Source: Siderastrea siderea (lineage: Eukaryota > Cnidaria > Anthozoa > Scleractinia > Rhizangiidae). Taken from it: DNA of 64,000 nt. Position numbers and translations under genes: made by a program. Location: contig OZ034969.1 of assembly GCA_964030785.1 (NCBI GenBank), positions 72,095,562-72,159,561 of the forward strand, read 5' to 3'. Position 1 is the first letter of the stretch. Each line of letters starts with the position of its first letter. The notes below the pieces were generated by a model, which had not been told where the DNA came from, ran no database searches, and saw only the letters and a program-made list of their open reading frames with translations. This document shows, one piece after another, positions 38,401 to 50,500 of this stretch.

Positions 38401-41400
38401 TTGTTACTAGAGTGAGCAGATGAAAGACTAATTCAAATGGGATTTCTTGAAGGCAGTCAGTGAATGGAGTTGGTGATTGCATCCAAGTGGCTGCTGAAAG
38501 GAAATTTTCTACTGTATAACTGTATAAGGGTGCACCACTTTTTATTGCATACCTTCTTCTTTCTTTTGCTTAACGTTGGAACTTCTAAAGGACACTGCTT
38601 GTAAATTCGCAAATCAGAAGCTGAGAAGATAGGAAAGTAAATGTATGACCAGTTGTCAGCATCATTTCCAAGGACCAGTTCCCTTTGTTCAGTTGGAGCA
38701 ATAGTGGCAAGATGCTCACGGAAATCATAGTCTCTGGCCTGGAAAAAAAAAGAAAAAAAAAACATGTTGGTATGCATTGGTGCATTTTCAAGAATTTGTT
38801 AGTAGTAAAACGGCTATGAGTCCCCAGTTAGCATCCTGTCTTTACAGGGTGCTAAATCACCCATACACACGCAAAGAAACCAACCCATGTACAACAAACT
38901 GGGGCAATTTTACAAAAATATTAATAAGCATTATTTTGTTGATTTTGTGCCAAAATAACCATTTCTGTCCATTGCAATAAGCCAGCCCTTCAAGTGATAA
39001 CAGACATTTTCATTTCACAATTCTATGAAAGCATTTCCTGCTTTAATTAAATATAAATGTTTTTCTTCACAACAAGTTGAGCTTTAGCAGGGTTGGAAAC
39101 TAAAATTTTGGAGCACTCGCCATCTGGGCGAGTGACCTTCAAATTGCACTCGCCCAGATCAGTTTTCATGCGCCCAGTCTCCTCCATAAAAAAAAGAAAA
39201 AATTGCTCCCCGCTCCTCCCCCCATGAATAATAAGCTTGTGTACCCATCAATAAATTTACTCAAGGTGAGAACGTTCTGCGTTTCTAACGCTTTTCTGTG
39301 CTCAGTGCACCATCCACAAGTCATACCTTTTTTGTCATTTTGTAACCAAGGACGGCCAACTTGCCACTTCGGTGTAAATTTCCTTGTCCTTGTCTTTTCG
39401 TATTTCCGGGGAGGAGTGGTATTCTTATCACTAGCGGGATTCTTATCACTATTTACTTTTGATACAGGAAGGTTTCTCCACATTTTGACACGACCGGTAT
39501 TTGAACTCTGTGAATGGCCGTTCACTTACTGTGCGTGCTGTTGTGGTGGTCAATCACGATACAGACCGTAATCTATTTCTTCAATGAAAAATCCCCTAAA
39601 ACAGACCTTAACTCCACAACAAAAAACAAAAAAAACAAACACACTTACTTCAAAAGTTGAAACGCAGTTTCATTGATACATATTCCTAAATTCCTGTAGT
39701 TAGCAAGCAAAGTGTCGAAATTGTACTGTAAAAGAGGTGGGAAATAGCCATCCTGACGCCATTCGCAGCTCGGTGGACGACTAAGCGTATTTAATGACCA
39801 GAGGAATTACTTTGTACAAGTACATCCATCATGTAACAATCACCAAGCGGAAGCCATTTTTGTCCATTTACGAACCAAGGTTTGTTGGAGATTTTAAAAT
39901 GTTGGTAAGCTATTGGCTTGTGGACAGTGAGTTTATTTTAAAGTAGGAAGTCAAAAAGTTACGCTTATTTTGAATGATATATTCTGGATATGAAAATCGT
40001 ACTTGCCAAACCAGGCGAGTGATCCATGATTTGTACTCGCCCGACAATTTTTACACTTGCCTGGGCGAGCGGGCAAGTGCCAATGTCCAACCCAGGCTTT
40101 AGCCAAAGTTGATCATAATGAAATGTTCACCAGAAACTAAGAAAATGACAAAGAAATAAGTTTTTGTAACTATGATATGAAAATACCTATGGTTGAGCTG
40201 GTTATGCCACCGAGCTTCACTTACCAGACTGTTGTCACAGAGGCATTTGAGAATCCAGACTCGTTGATGGAGAGTTAGATCCAAATAGGACTTTTCCAAA
40301 AGAGGATTTACTTCACCTGTAAAACATGACCATGATTGTAGAGATCAGTCAAACTGCTGGGAGTGAAATTCTAAGGAATCCCCCATCGAGAAGAGTGTCT
40401 TTTAAAATACCCAAATGGTATAAGTTTGGTGTTCATGTTTCAAGAACAATCCAATGCTGATTTACCACGTACCAGTATCGGCGACAAAGTAGCTACCCGT
40501 TGTAATGTAACAAATTGATAATAAAATCCTATTAAAACAAAATCAACTCAACTCACCCAACACTTCAAATAAAGCTGTGTCCAAGCCACATTGATGACAA
40601 GCCTAGAATAAAAAGCGTTGGCATTACAATGGAAGAATATTCGTTCCACTTGTAAATGTAGCAGTGGCAAAAAAAAACTTGAATTTTGAAGGTCAAACTG
40701 TACATACACACAAAAAAATTATTGAGTTAAATCTATAGAAAACAAGCAAACAAACAAACCAACAAACCATAACATACGACAACAAAAACAACAGCTGCAG
40801 CAACAAAAACAAATCGCAGCTTCCCTCATAAATAAAACCCACTTGGTTTTGGGTAGTAGGGAAGCAGCCACCTACATGTATTGCAGGGCTTTCTAAGGAG
40901 ACTGCCTACTCAATGTTGCTATATGTATATAATACACCAAGTTGGACAGGGCAGGCACAAAACTCCCCCATTCATGCCCCTCTTTTATCTTTAATCCCCT
41001 ATCCACTTCCTTCTGAGTTCTTGCTATGGCCTGCTCTTCTCCACTCTTAACTACAAATTGCCAGGGAAACTATTAGATTTGGGCCTGATGAAAGTTTTTA
41101 GCTTTCTCTCTTTATTAGAAACAACTTCTTGAAGATAATCAGTGCATACTTACCAATTCCTGGCCATCTTTCTCAGTAGCTTTATACCAGCTGTTCACTC
41201 TGTCGCACAACTTGGCTTCCCAGACTTTGAATTTCATTGGAGGCTTCTTAAACAAGCTATTGAGAAGGAATTCATTAAGAGATTATAAGTTCACACAGTC
41301 AAAAATTTCACTCCCATTGCTGTCTAAGTCAGCAAAATATAAAATTTGCACAGAAAAAGAAACAGCTAAGCTCCACAACAAGGCACTTAGTAACTGGTAC

Positions 41401-44400
41401 GACTGAATACAACAGATGGGACCAAAATGCTAAAAGATGCTGAAAAAGTTTATTGTAAAACAATGTAATTGTAGATGTGTACAGTTGCAATCTACATGTA
41501 GCTCGAGGTAACATTTTTAGGCCAAACATAATGACAAAAACATCGGACTGTTGGTATCAGATTTCTCACCTCTTCCTCTGATGTGGAGTAAGCAAAAGAG
41601 CTGTGAATATTCTAGCCAGCAATGAAGACTTGTTAGCATAAACAAATCCGAGCTCAAGCTCTGTAACGCTAAGATCTTGAATGTATAGAACATCTTTTAA
41701 CAGAAATAACAAGCCAGCCAGTGAGGGAATCTGTTGAGCATGAAAATATTCACAGTATTTAGAATTAGTACTTGAAAGAGAGTATGCTGGAACCTACTGA
41801 AGGAAAGATACATGTACCTCAGAATGAGCAGTCATACAAGTAAGTTTAGTTCACACTCATTGTATTGTCCACTGTGTCTAACATCTCCATTATTTGGCCA
41901 CTTTAGTTGAGGCCTTTTTTGCTTACTGCAAAAACTGGAACTGGTTATTTTTGGGTTAGCAGAATCAGTTTCTTGTAATTTAAAAAGATTGAGACTGAGA
42001 TATACAGTTTGTTTTAAAGATTGCTTATAGCCAAAGTCTGAAATGGGTAATATTGATAATGACAATCAGTTGGTAATTTTCTGCAGTCTGAGTTACTTTT
42101 TGTAGTAGACTGGACAAGAATTATTAAAATCTCAAGAATAAAAATCTGCAAAAGATGCCATATGGTAACATGTCTATAGTGTCAGTGAAGTGGAGTCTAA
42201 ACATAAATTAAAAGAGGAACTTTTTGCAAATCTTCACCTCCCACATGGAGTGCAGTTGTTTGACCACATCAGCTCCAAGCTCTTTCTCCTCCCAATCAGC
42301 TAGATCTTGAAGCAGAACCAAATTAGCTTCCTTCTTTTCCTTCTCACGAATCCGACGACGCTCACGCTCTTCTATGTCCTCCTGGATCCTTAGATGTGTA
42401 AGCAAAGAGGATGAGTCCTCCCCCTTTATCATTTTGACGTAGGAATTACGTGGAGCAGTCCGTCGACGACCAGTCCCTAGTAATTGCAAGACAGAAAAGA
42501 GAAATCTATTTGTTGTTTTTTTGGTAACTTTAAGGACAGTGCCTCCAGAGATTGGGAAGGCAGAACAGGCATATGGGCCTATGGCCCCTGGCTTTCAAAA
42601 GTTATGGGCCATTTCTAAAAAGTATGGGCCATGGCAGTTATGGGATGGGCCAGAAGTTAAAGAAAAGAAATACTGGTATTTTAGTAAGGGATGTAACTTT
42701 TGATAGTGTGTATCACACAGCATCTTGCAGTTGACATCAAAATGAAATAGTTTTATTCAGGTTTTACTTTAATCAATCAAACTCAACAGCTGTTCACTTT
42801 AGGTGAAGAGCAGTCAGTGCACTAAACTAATGAAGGTGTTCATATCTTTACTCTTACATAATCATGTTTCTTCTGTAAACTGATGACTGAGCAGACTTAC
42901 TCTTGAAACTTATTTAATACATTGCTTACTCACTAGAGGACTGGAGAAACAATTCTGAGTGATAATCACTAACTCAACTATGAACTGTAACATTAGAAGT
43001 CGCAAAACTAGCGTAAAATCTGTATTATCCGAGGGCCAAAGTACACAAAATAAACAATCATGGCGGCCGATGAAAGAACCTCGTTTGGAGGCTGAGTCCG
43101 AGCAGAGGTCTGGGGACGAATAAACGCACACGATAGATCCTCCATCAAAAATAAAGATAAATTAAAGTCGATGCAGTGACCGATATTTCGTTTTTTATTT
43201 ATCATAACAGTAGAAATTACCCAAACAGAAACTATTGTTTTGGCTTTTGTTTCAGTATTGAGAACGGTATGCGAAAGCTAGTGTATGGGGCTATACGGAA
43301 ATCTTTCCAAATATTCTACATCTGACACACCATTATGCGGCTCGGGCGCATCTTGGGCCCCGTAAGTAGTTTTATGATATGCCATTTTCTTTACTTATAC
43401 GCCATACACGAATGGCACACGTCCTTCCCAATCTCTGTGCCTCCTAATAGAGATGTATTTTTGCAAAGGTTATGACTATGGGGAAAAAGTAGATCTTAGC
43501 AAGGGTTATTGGAATCCAAAAAGAAAAATGTGGGTAACCACGTATCTTTCAGAGAAAATTAATCAATTATAATTCTAAAAAAGCATTAAAATACAAAGAA
43601 TGTATGGCAATTTCTTTCCACATTTAAGCTCAACTATCTATGAAAAATGCATGGTTACCCCCAATTTTTTTTTGGGATTCTGATAGCCCTTGCTAAGATC
43701 TGCTTTTTCCACAGTCTTAAACCGCGCAAAAGCATTGTTGTATTAGTGGGCAAATTCCCTAAGAAACCTGAATATCCCGAGATGCGCAGAACGTATGCAG
43801 AGTAACAAAAGGAGGCACCGTCCTTAAGGTTTTATGGCCAGACATCTCTGAGTTTTCTGGAGACTGTTGTTAGAAAGTTTGATATAATAATCAACTAAAT
43901 CAATGTTTGACATGTATATGTGGTATTTTGAATTGGTCCAACAGATTTTCCAGTAAGAATAATATTACTGCAACCTCATAATGACTAAAAACTTAAAGTC
44001 ACCACAGAGATTGAAAGATCATATACTGCAGTACCCTCCACTTTGGCTAAAAACAATTAAGGCAGTCCTTCAAGCTGTTCCTTGGAGAGAAAAACCCTGA
44101 AGACATACCTTCCCCTGTAACAGCTGCTGATATAAAATTACTCTTTAGAGCCATAGTTGCCTCCAGACTCACTTTATCTCTAAGGGACCTGGACAAGAAT
44201 CAAAGGAGTATAAAATTAGCAAATTCATGACTGCTACTCTCCATGGACTGAAAGGAAGAGCATATCCTACTCTACTTCTCTCCATCCCAGCTACTCTCCA
44301 TGGACTGGACTGTTTGCATAACAGTGAAAATTACAAAGCAGAGTGGATCCAGGTATTTTTGATTGGAGGTTTGAAATGGCAAAATGAAAGCCAAAGTGTA

Positions 44401-46801
44401 ACAGCTCAGCTTTCAAATTTACACTGATCAATAACATTTCCCCTCTTGCACTATTGGATGGATGGATGGATGGATGGATGGATAACATTTCCCAGGCAAC
44501 TTGGTCTTCATTGTCTCTTTCTTTATATTCTTTTAGTGTGTTTGATTACTTCAAAGTAAAATAGACACACACAGGTTTGGAGAGGAGGAAGGGAGGTCGG
44601 ACCTCCTGTACCTGGCCAATGAAAATGTTTCTACTACAATGTTCTCGTTTGTAAGGTACTTATAAGGAAAAGTGGTAATCAGAACACAGGTAACCACACA
44701 GTTGGAGCCAAAATCATTTTCTACTTCTCCACTGAATGGGATGCCTGGGGGGGGGGGGGACACTCCCTTATTTTGGTCTAAATGGGTATGTGCCACCCAA
44801 CAGGGTATGGTTTTCAGGGTCTTACATCTTCAACAGGGTATATAATTTCACTATTTAGCATCTTCAACAGGGTGTCTTTCTGGACTGGAAGCTTTGAATA
44901 GTGTGTGAATGTTGGCAGTGCCAGTCTACATGTGTGGTACCAACAATTTTTTTATTAGTCTAATTCTTTGGTGTTATTTCCACAAAAATACTCTCTGAAA
45001 TAATTTTTCTGGATATGAAAAAAAGGTCTCTTGTCTTAAACAAGGTAGCAAAATGAACAGATTTTGTTATAGACAGGGTCAGGGTTTTGAAGGCCTCGGC
45101 GGCACACCCCTAACCAAACTTTTCACCCCCCAGGAAGGGATGCTAGACCACTGCAAGGTTACTCCAAGCACTTTGTTATATTCCCCAGTATCCACCTATA
45201 CACTTGGGTGAAAAGAGGAAAGTTAAGCAAGGTTTCTTGTCTTAAGACACAACACAAAAGCTGAGAGACCAGGCTTAAACGAGGAATCTTTCAATTGAAA
45301 GCAAGAAAACAGCTATGAATCCACTAAGACCTTGAGATGAAACTGAAACATAATTCGTGAAAGTACATTTTTCCATAAATTTACAGCAAGTGCATACATG
45401 TCAAGTTTGCACTGGAAGCATAGTGAAAACAAATCACTAAATGTTTGTTTTAAATACCTGTTTAGCAAAGCTAGCTTCTGCTCCAAAATTTTCTCCACTT
45501 TGTGGCCAAGTTTTGAGACCCAATGGTTTGATCCATTATAGCGGTAGCAGTTTTCCAGAATTAGACGGATGTCTGCGACAACTTCAGTGATGCTGTTGTA
45601 CTCATAGTTGTTAAATTTACCACCAACTAAAAGAGAACACTTTGATATTAACTTACAGTAAAAATACTGAAGAAAAATTAACTTAATTGGTAAATTTAAT
45701 GATTTCATGAAAAATTTCTACTTTTTAGCATTTGCTAAATTCAGAGTTGTTCAAAATGGGAGAAAAATGTTGAAGTTAGTTTGTGAAATTTAGAAAAAAA
45801 TTATCAATGTAAAGAAGTAAGCATGACCTAAACTCCCCCCTTTCTCAATTAACCAGTAAGGTACATAACTTTGTCATGGGGATTCCCTTGATTAGGTGTC
45901 TATTTTAAGAAGAAAAAGTTACCACCAGAAAGCATACAGAGTAGATTCCTTTCTGCCACAATGCTAATCTGGCAAGTTCAATATCTTTTTCATCATGAAA
46001 TAAATAACTCGCAACAGAGAAAAAAGAATCAAAGCTAATTACAGATGGGAAAAACGCTTTTTTCAATCAAAAAAAGGCTAAAACAACGACGAATGCAAAA
46101 GAAGCCTAAAAAGCTACATGACATAACAATAATATCCTTACAAAATACCACAGAATGTTCGTTTTTAAAGGACTTCAAGTATGGAATTGAAAGTTCCTTT
46201 GACCGTCATAACTTTGTGAAGAGAAACTCTACAACATATGAGTGTTTAAAACTAGTAACAAAGAGTGAACACCAAAAATAAGCAACAGTTTTTGTGGGGC
46301 AAAAAAACAAGGATTCCTGAATTTTTAGTAGCACGCATTTCACACTGTCAAACGAAAGGTCAACGTCATTAGTCGGTAATACGCGGAAAACTTTAGGCTT
46401 ATGAGCTGTAAATTGAAATTAGCTAGATTAAGAAAAGCTCAATAAGTAATAAATGAACAGTTTTACTAACTCTGTTGAAAACTCATGGGTTCCTTGATGC
46501 GCTCGTGATAGTCCCACAAACCAAGTGATTCGGCGTCTACGGGCTCCATAAATGGCCAAGTTACATTTTTGTAAGAATCGGCCAACATTTCCATAAAGAC
46601 ACGGTATCCCTGTTGTAGTTCATAACTCAACTTTGTAACATCTAGCGTGTTCACTTCTTCTACCGGCGATTCTTCTATTTCCGGCGGTTGAACACGAGTT
46701 TCGCAAACTTCAACTGGCGCGATTTCGTCCGACTTTTTAACTTCGGGCTCAACTGGATTTTCAACCACAACTTCGTCCGTTTCCATCGGAGAAGTTTCCA
46801 T
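29441..46801 (-). CDS. BRD10: BRD10 (KIAA2026), bromodomain-containing protein
   Basis: Twelve exons on the minus strand join in phase to 1456 aa: 46801-46471, 45626-45458, 44188-44109, 42476-42238, 41730-41570, 41256-41154, 40602-40557, 40316-40225, 38738-38553, 37694-37590, 37049-36677 and 31926-29441. The bromodomain (about residues 58-165) shows LSYELQQGYRVF, the WPF shelf (82-84), LGLWDYHERIKEPMSF, then VADIRLILENCYRYNG with Asn141 at the acetyl-lysine position. Then come a charged coiled coil (EERERRRIREKEKKEA), the conserved region ending EVNPLLEKSYLDLTLHQRVW and YFPIFSASDLRIYKQCPLEVP, and an AT-hook-like KKRGRKPKPPPPRKR. The 827-residue last exon is acidic at first, then basic (LKKKRRKSP), then Ser/Thr/Val-rich and disordered-looking. 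The internal blocks match what I recall of human KIAA2026. Start 46801 was chosen for its AAAATGG context; an upstream in-frame ATG at 46921 is likely 5'UTR. Nuclear, function poorly known. Confidence 0.9.
32283..32498. mobile_element. Coral-type MITE, TTAACCCTTT family, copy 1
   Basis: Begins TTAACCCTTTAAGTGCCAAT and ends GCTTCAAGGGTTAA. The interior has TTTCTCCTCACA, GTCATGAGAATAAAGGAAAT and AAGGAGAAT blocks shared with copies at 56699, 61074 and 62797. As I recall, this family is very abundant in stony coral genomes. Confidence 0.8.
35007..35300 (+). mobile_element. 5'-truncated LINE, 3' end
   Basis: The frame 35007-35111 encodes FRGAKSYNDLPDDIKKTR... and stops after FKKNLYNYLLKL, the pattern at the C-terminus of many non-LTR reverse transcriptases (GAK-x-W/Y-N-x-L-P). 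An AT-rich 3'UTR follows, then AATAAAG and a (ATGT)n tail to 35299, typical of CR1/L2-type ends. Only the last part of ORF2 is present. Confidence 0.75.
35341..35466. repeat. Direct duplication, copy 1 of 2
   Basis: About 125 bp beginning CGTAACAAGATAGCATGACG is repeated in the same orientation at 35959-36082 with scattered substitutions (shared GATGAATTTAGCCAGCATT). The copies are 618 bp apart, in BRD10 intron 11. Confidence 0.8.
35959..36082. repeat. Direct duplication, copy 2 of 2
   Basis: Partner of 35341-35466; begins CGTAACTAGATAGCACAACG and keeps TTGTTCAGTCACGTTCA and GATGAATTTAGCCAGCATT. Divergence suggests an old segmental duplication or two insertions of one repeat. Confidence 0.8.
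38040..38309. mobile_element. hAT-like MITE in BRD10 intron 9
   Basis: The left end CAGGGCTGCAAATAAT mirrors the right end AGTTATTTGCAGCTCTG. GTCGGAC/GTCCGAC motifs repeat inside. CAG...CTG ends and small size suggest a hAT MITE; the flanking 8-mers only partly agree. Confidence 0.65.
39089..40095 (-). mobile_element. hAT element remnant with zinc-finger fragment, BRD10 intron 8
   Basis: The ends are AGGGTTGGAAACTAAA and (inverted) TGGGTTGGACATTGG, with a perfect 8-bp flanking duplication GCTTTAGC (39081-39088 and 40096-40103), the hAT signature. The minus-strand frame 39525-39166 includes TRKFTPKWQVGRPWLQNDKK followed by MTCGWCTEH, resembling the N-terminal TTF/BED-like finger of cnidarian hAT-type proteins. 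No catalytic domain remains. GGCGAGTG motifs cluster near both ends as subterminal repeats. Confidence 0.8.
42531..43827. mobile_element. TTAA-flanked composite repeat, GGACRGTGCCTCC ends
   Basis: TTAAGGACAGTGCCTCC at the left is mirrored by GGAGGCACCGTCCTTAA at the right. The right third is itself a foldback: AGATCTTAGCAAGGGTTATT with GGTAACC near 43490-43540 is inverted at 43650-43705. This inner unit matches, as I recall it, a widespread coral repeat. TTAA targets suggest Kolobok or piggyBac-like mobilisation. The whole may be one element inserted in another. Confidence 0.55.
44456..44482. repeat. (GGAT)n microsatellite
   Basis: Tandem GGAT units, about seven copies, in BRD10 intron 3 sequence. 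Confidence 0.9.
44745..45140. repeat. Dispersed repeat with poly-G and GGGTAT motifs
   Basis: Starts with a 13-base G tract and CACTCCCTTATTTTGGTCTA, followed by repeated AACAGGGTAT-type units, then a C-rich CACCCCCC end. The layout resembles the repeat at 58105-58525 and a coral family I recall. Boundaries are approximate. Confidence 0.4.
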
Positions 46802-47504
46802 TTTGAGGACTGAGGCCCTCGGCGAAGCTCCGAGGCTGTCCAGTGTGATGTATGAAGGGCACTCGCTGTCAAGGTTATGTATAAAGAGCAGTATGAAAGA
46901 CAAACTAAACCGGCATGCCAACTTCCCTCAATCACATTGTTGATGCGCAGTCTGAACAAAGGCCGCGCGCCGACTCAGTAGCACAAAATCTGCAAAACCA
47001 CGCTTCAAATTGCAGGTTTTCAATTTTGAAGCCAACAGCCAGCCGCTTTCCTTCACTGCAACCAATTTTATCACCAGTTCTAGGATACAAATTGGGAAAC
47101 GATTTCTATTCACACAACAGCGAAAAAAAACATCGATGCGAAAGGTAATTAGAGCATTACTTGGCTAGTTCCAGACCCTTATACGTGTCTCGTTCAAATA
47201 ATTTTTTCGTTTATTTTTGGAAGACTTATCGGAATTTCTCACTGATTTTACAATAAATCGATAAGAAGTGACGTGAGTTAATTTAAGTAGCCTCAAACGA
47301 TTATTTCATTTTTCTTTTGAGACAAAAACCCCTAAAATCACGGAATTTTTAGGCCAAACGTGTCGACACACAAGTCGACTCGCTGTCGACTCTTGAACGT
47401 CGATGAACAATACTCGAGCCCGCAATCCGCAGGACTCTTTCTGAAGGTTTCCCGCCGATTTCAAAGTTTCCCGCTCGCATCAAGAGGGCAACATCTCTTG
47501 AAAG
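46802..47504. promoter_or_regulatory. Bidirectional promoter region, BRD10 / BAZ1B
   Basis: The 703 bp between the two divergent start codons must hold both 5'UTRs and promoters. No TATA box in a convincing place; a short GC-rich patch (CCGCGCGCCGACTC, near 46963) stands out in otherwise AT-rich DNA. Head-to-head spacing under 1 kb is the usual definition of a bidirectional promoter. No coding signal continues through it. Confidence 0.6.
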
Positions 47505-50500
47505 ATGCCGCTTTTGGGGAAGAAATTATACAAACCGAACCCGCTTCCGAAAGATTTGAGAACTGAAGAAGAGGTGTTTGTCATCAAAGAGACGAATGAA
47601 GTGTTCAGATCGTATGAGTATCCTTTTGAAATCGTTCTATCAATGTGCGCTGGGTGTATTAAGCTTATATAATCGAATTTCGATAAGACGTGCCCGTGTG
47701 GTTCCTATGTTATCTGGGCTTAGGAATCGATCCGTGAATGGAGCTCTTGTCGCGATTTAGGGACCGAAAATTTTCCCCCGTCTAATTCTGCCGTGAATTC
47801 TTCATTCAAAATCGCTTATGTGAGTGAGTAAGACATAAGCGTAACAAGAAATCTTTGTGTTATCATGTTCATTAACACGGTTAGTCGCGCGACTTCGTCG
47901 ACTCTGAGACTGGATCCTGCGAGCCAGCTGTTCTCGGGGCTGCATATTTACCTTCTGCAAAGCTGACGGCAACACTTGTGAAATATGCGTTAACGTATAA
48001 CGTTTAAGTGCTTCTTTTTATGCTCAAATTTACACGAGGTTGTGTGCTACAACACGAACTTTTGGATGCGCTAAGTATTGTGGGATTGAATGATCCAACA
48101 TCTTCAAAGGCACAAGCACCCTCTCCTAAAATATATTTTGGGGCCGGGGCGGCGACCAGGAGGGGGGGGGGGGGGGTCATATGGCATAGGAGAAATGTGA
48201 AATTATTTTGTAATATCGTGGTGCTAGACATTGCTATGTTTACATTGTTGGTCAGATCATGGAGTTCCACTGTGTGATATTTATTGTTTACCAGATGTTT
48301 AGCTATAAAGTTGTTTTGCTAACAGTCAATTTGCTACAAATTGAATTTGCTATGCTGTTAGTCGTTTTGCCACACTGAGCCCTGTCAAAATGTGCTGGTG
48401 GCTGGAAATTTTGCCATCTACAGGCAATCATTTGCCACATGCTTCACACTGGAGTTCCCAAGGAACCTCCTAGCAGAGAGAAAGACTTCAGTGGTCCTTG
48501 CTGCCTACTCCTTCTGTTATGTTGCTGCTACGACAAATTATTTGACAGGGCTGCACACTTTGAAGCTAGCAAAATGACTGGTTATCAGATAAGATTATTG
48601 ATACAAAGATTCCTTCTCTGCATATCAAATTATATTAAAACATTTTTCTTGACACCATGAAGGGAATATGTCAATCGTATCATTCTGTATGGTTTCCAAG
48701 TATGGAGCTGTCAGTACACTGGAAAGACAAACCTGAAATATGGAGAAGCTGTCATGTGTGAGGAGCAGGAACTTAAAAAACTGGAAAGTTTCCCGAAGTA
48801 TTTTGAAAAACCAGTTCTATGGATTGTTCACCACAGTAAGTTGTTTTTGTTGTACTCATATAAGGATTTTCGTGTGAAAATGGAATAATTTTTTGCATTC
48901 TTTGTGAAGCATGTGGGAAAAAAAAAACAAATTTTTCACAGCTGATTTCACTGACCAGTGTGTGCAGTCCCAGGTTTTTCAAGTAGCCAGATATTATTCT
49001 CCTGGCCTGATTCAACTATGAAGTCAACATAGGAAATTTGTAGATCTTCTGGTTCTTAATGATTTTTTTACGCCTCAGGAAGGTAGTAAATTCCTTCCTT
49101 AAAGTCATTTCGATTCATGTACAAGTTTCTATTATTATTTTTGTTATCACAGGCGACATGATGGAGATCATGACTCACCTCCCAAGGTTCAGTTCAATCA
49201 CAAAGAGAACCTGTTTGGTGACTATATATCGTTGAATCATGTCAGGTGAATCAGCTATAATGTGGTTCTATGCAAAGGGTTATAGGAGTTCCTCTTGTGT
49301 GTGACTGAGTGGGTATGATAGTAGATTGTTGTTGTCTGTTTTCATTAGGTTCAAGTGGTCTACAAACCCTGGCACAACAGTGCTGCGAACACCTTGAGAA
49401 AGAGTTTGTTGAAAATGAGCCCGTGGATTGCTGTGTTGGTGGAAAGTGGTAAGACACAGTAGCTGTGAATTTTTTTAAAATCATTGTTATTTTCTCTTGT
49501 TTATGCAATCAACATAAAACTAAATCAATAACCAACTTAATTGGTTTGTGTTCATGAAAGGGGATGCTTACACAGAAGGAAGAACCCTCCTGCAGTTAAG
49601 TTCCAAAGGCCACTCTGAATTACAGTTGAACCAGACTGATGTTCTTTTGCAGACAACTTTGCAAACTTCTGCCACAACATTGATATTTTGATTTACCAAA
49701 AAAAATAAGATGCCTGTCAGTTACAAACACTGTGGAATTCAGAAAGTAACCTCTGTTACTTTTGGGTGGCCATTACTTTTGGACCATTAAAACATGCAAG
49801 GAGTGCAACTGTGAAATACTTTAAACTATTGATGTGTAGCTCCAGAAAATATCCATACTCCTCCCACCGAAGGTTTTTGTTTTGTACCCCCCTCTCCCCA
49901 GGAAATTCCAGTTTAGCTTTATACTTTGCTTTTCAAATTTTGGCTTTTAAGACCCCCTTCCCCCTAGGAATTTCCTATGACCTTCCATCGGGTGGGTATG
50001 TGGATTTTTTCTGCAACTACACGCGAGGAAACATGCATGCATGGAACCATTGTTAATGATATGTTCTGCTCTTCATTATTCAGGTATCAAGGTATGATCT
50101 CCAGAGTTCATCATGGGAGTGACCCTGAAAATGTGAGTGTTAAGAAGTGTGAAAGTAATATTTCTTAAAGTCATTAGTAGTTCAACAAGTTTAAACAAAG
50201 AAAATCAATAAGCACAAGAAAGGTTTGATACCTCAAAGACAGCATTAATGCAAAAACCAGGCATTTTTAAGCATAGAAATACCAAGGCTATGCTCATGCG
50301 GGACGGTTCCGGTCCAAAAATCAGTACAGATAGGTCTTCTGTTCAAACAGGACCTGCTACATACCGCCTATCTGGTCCAGTCCGGTCCTGGACTGAAACC
50401 ATAGGGAACTGTTCTGTGTGAACATAGCCACAAACATTTTGGTTCATCCCAGCGATGCATACTCACAAGTGGTCGTTTCCCTCTAGTATACGCACAAGAA

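Noticed and set aside
46802..46921. In-frame extension of BRD10 exon 1 to an ATG at 46921
   Set aside because: The extension is hydrophobic and unlike the acidic N-terminus after 46801; the 46801 ATG has a better context and the protein is expected to be nuclear.
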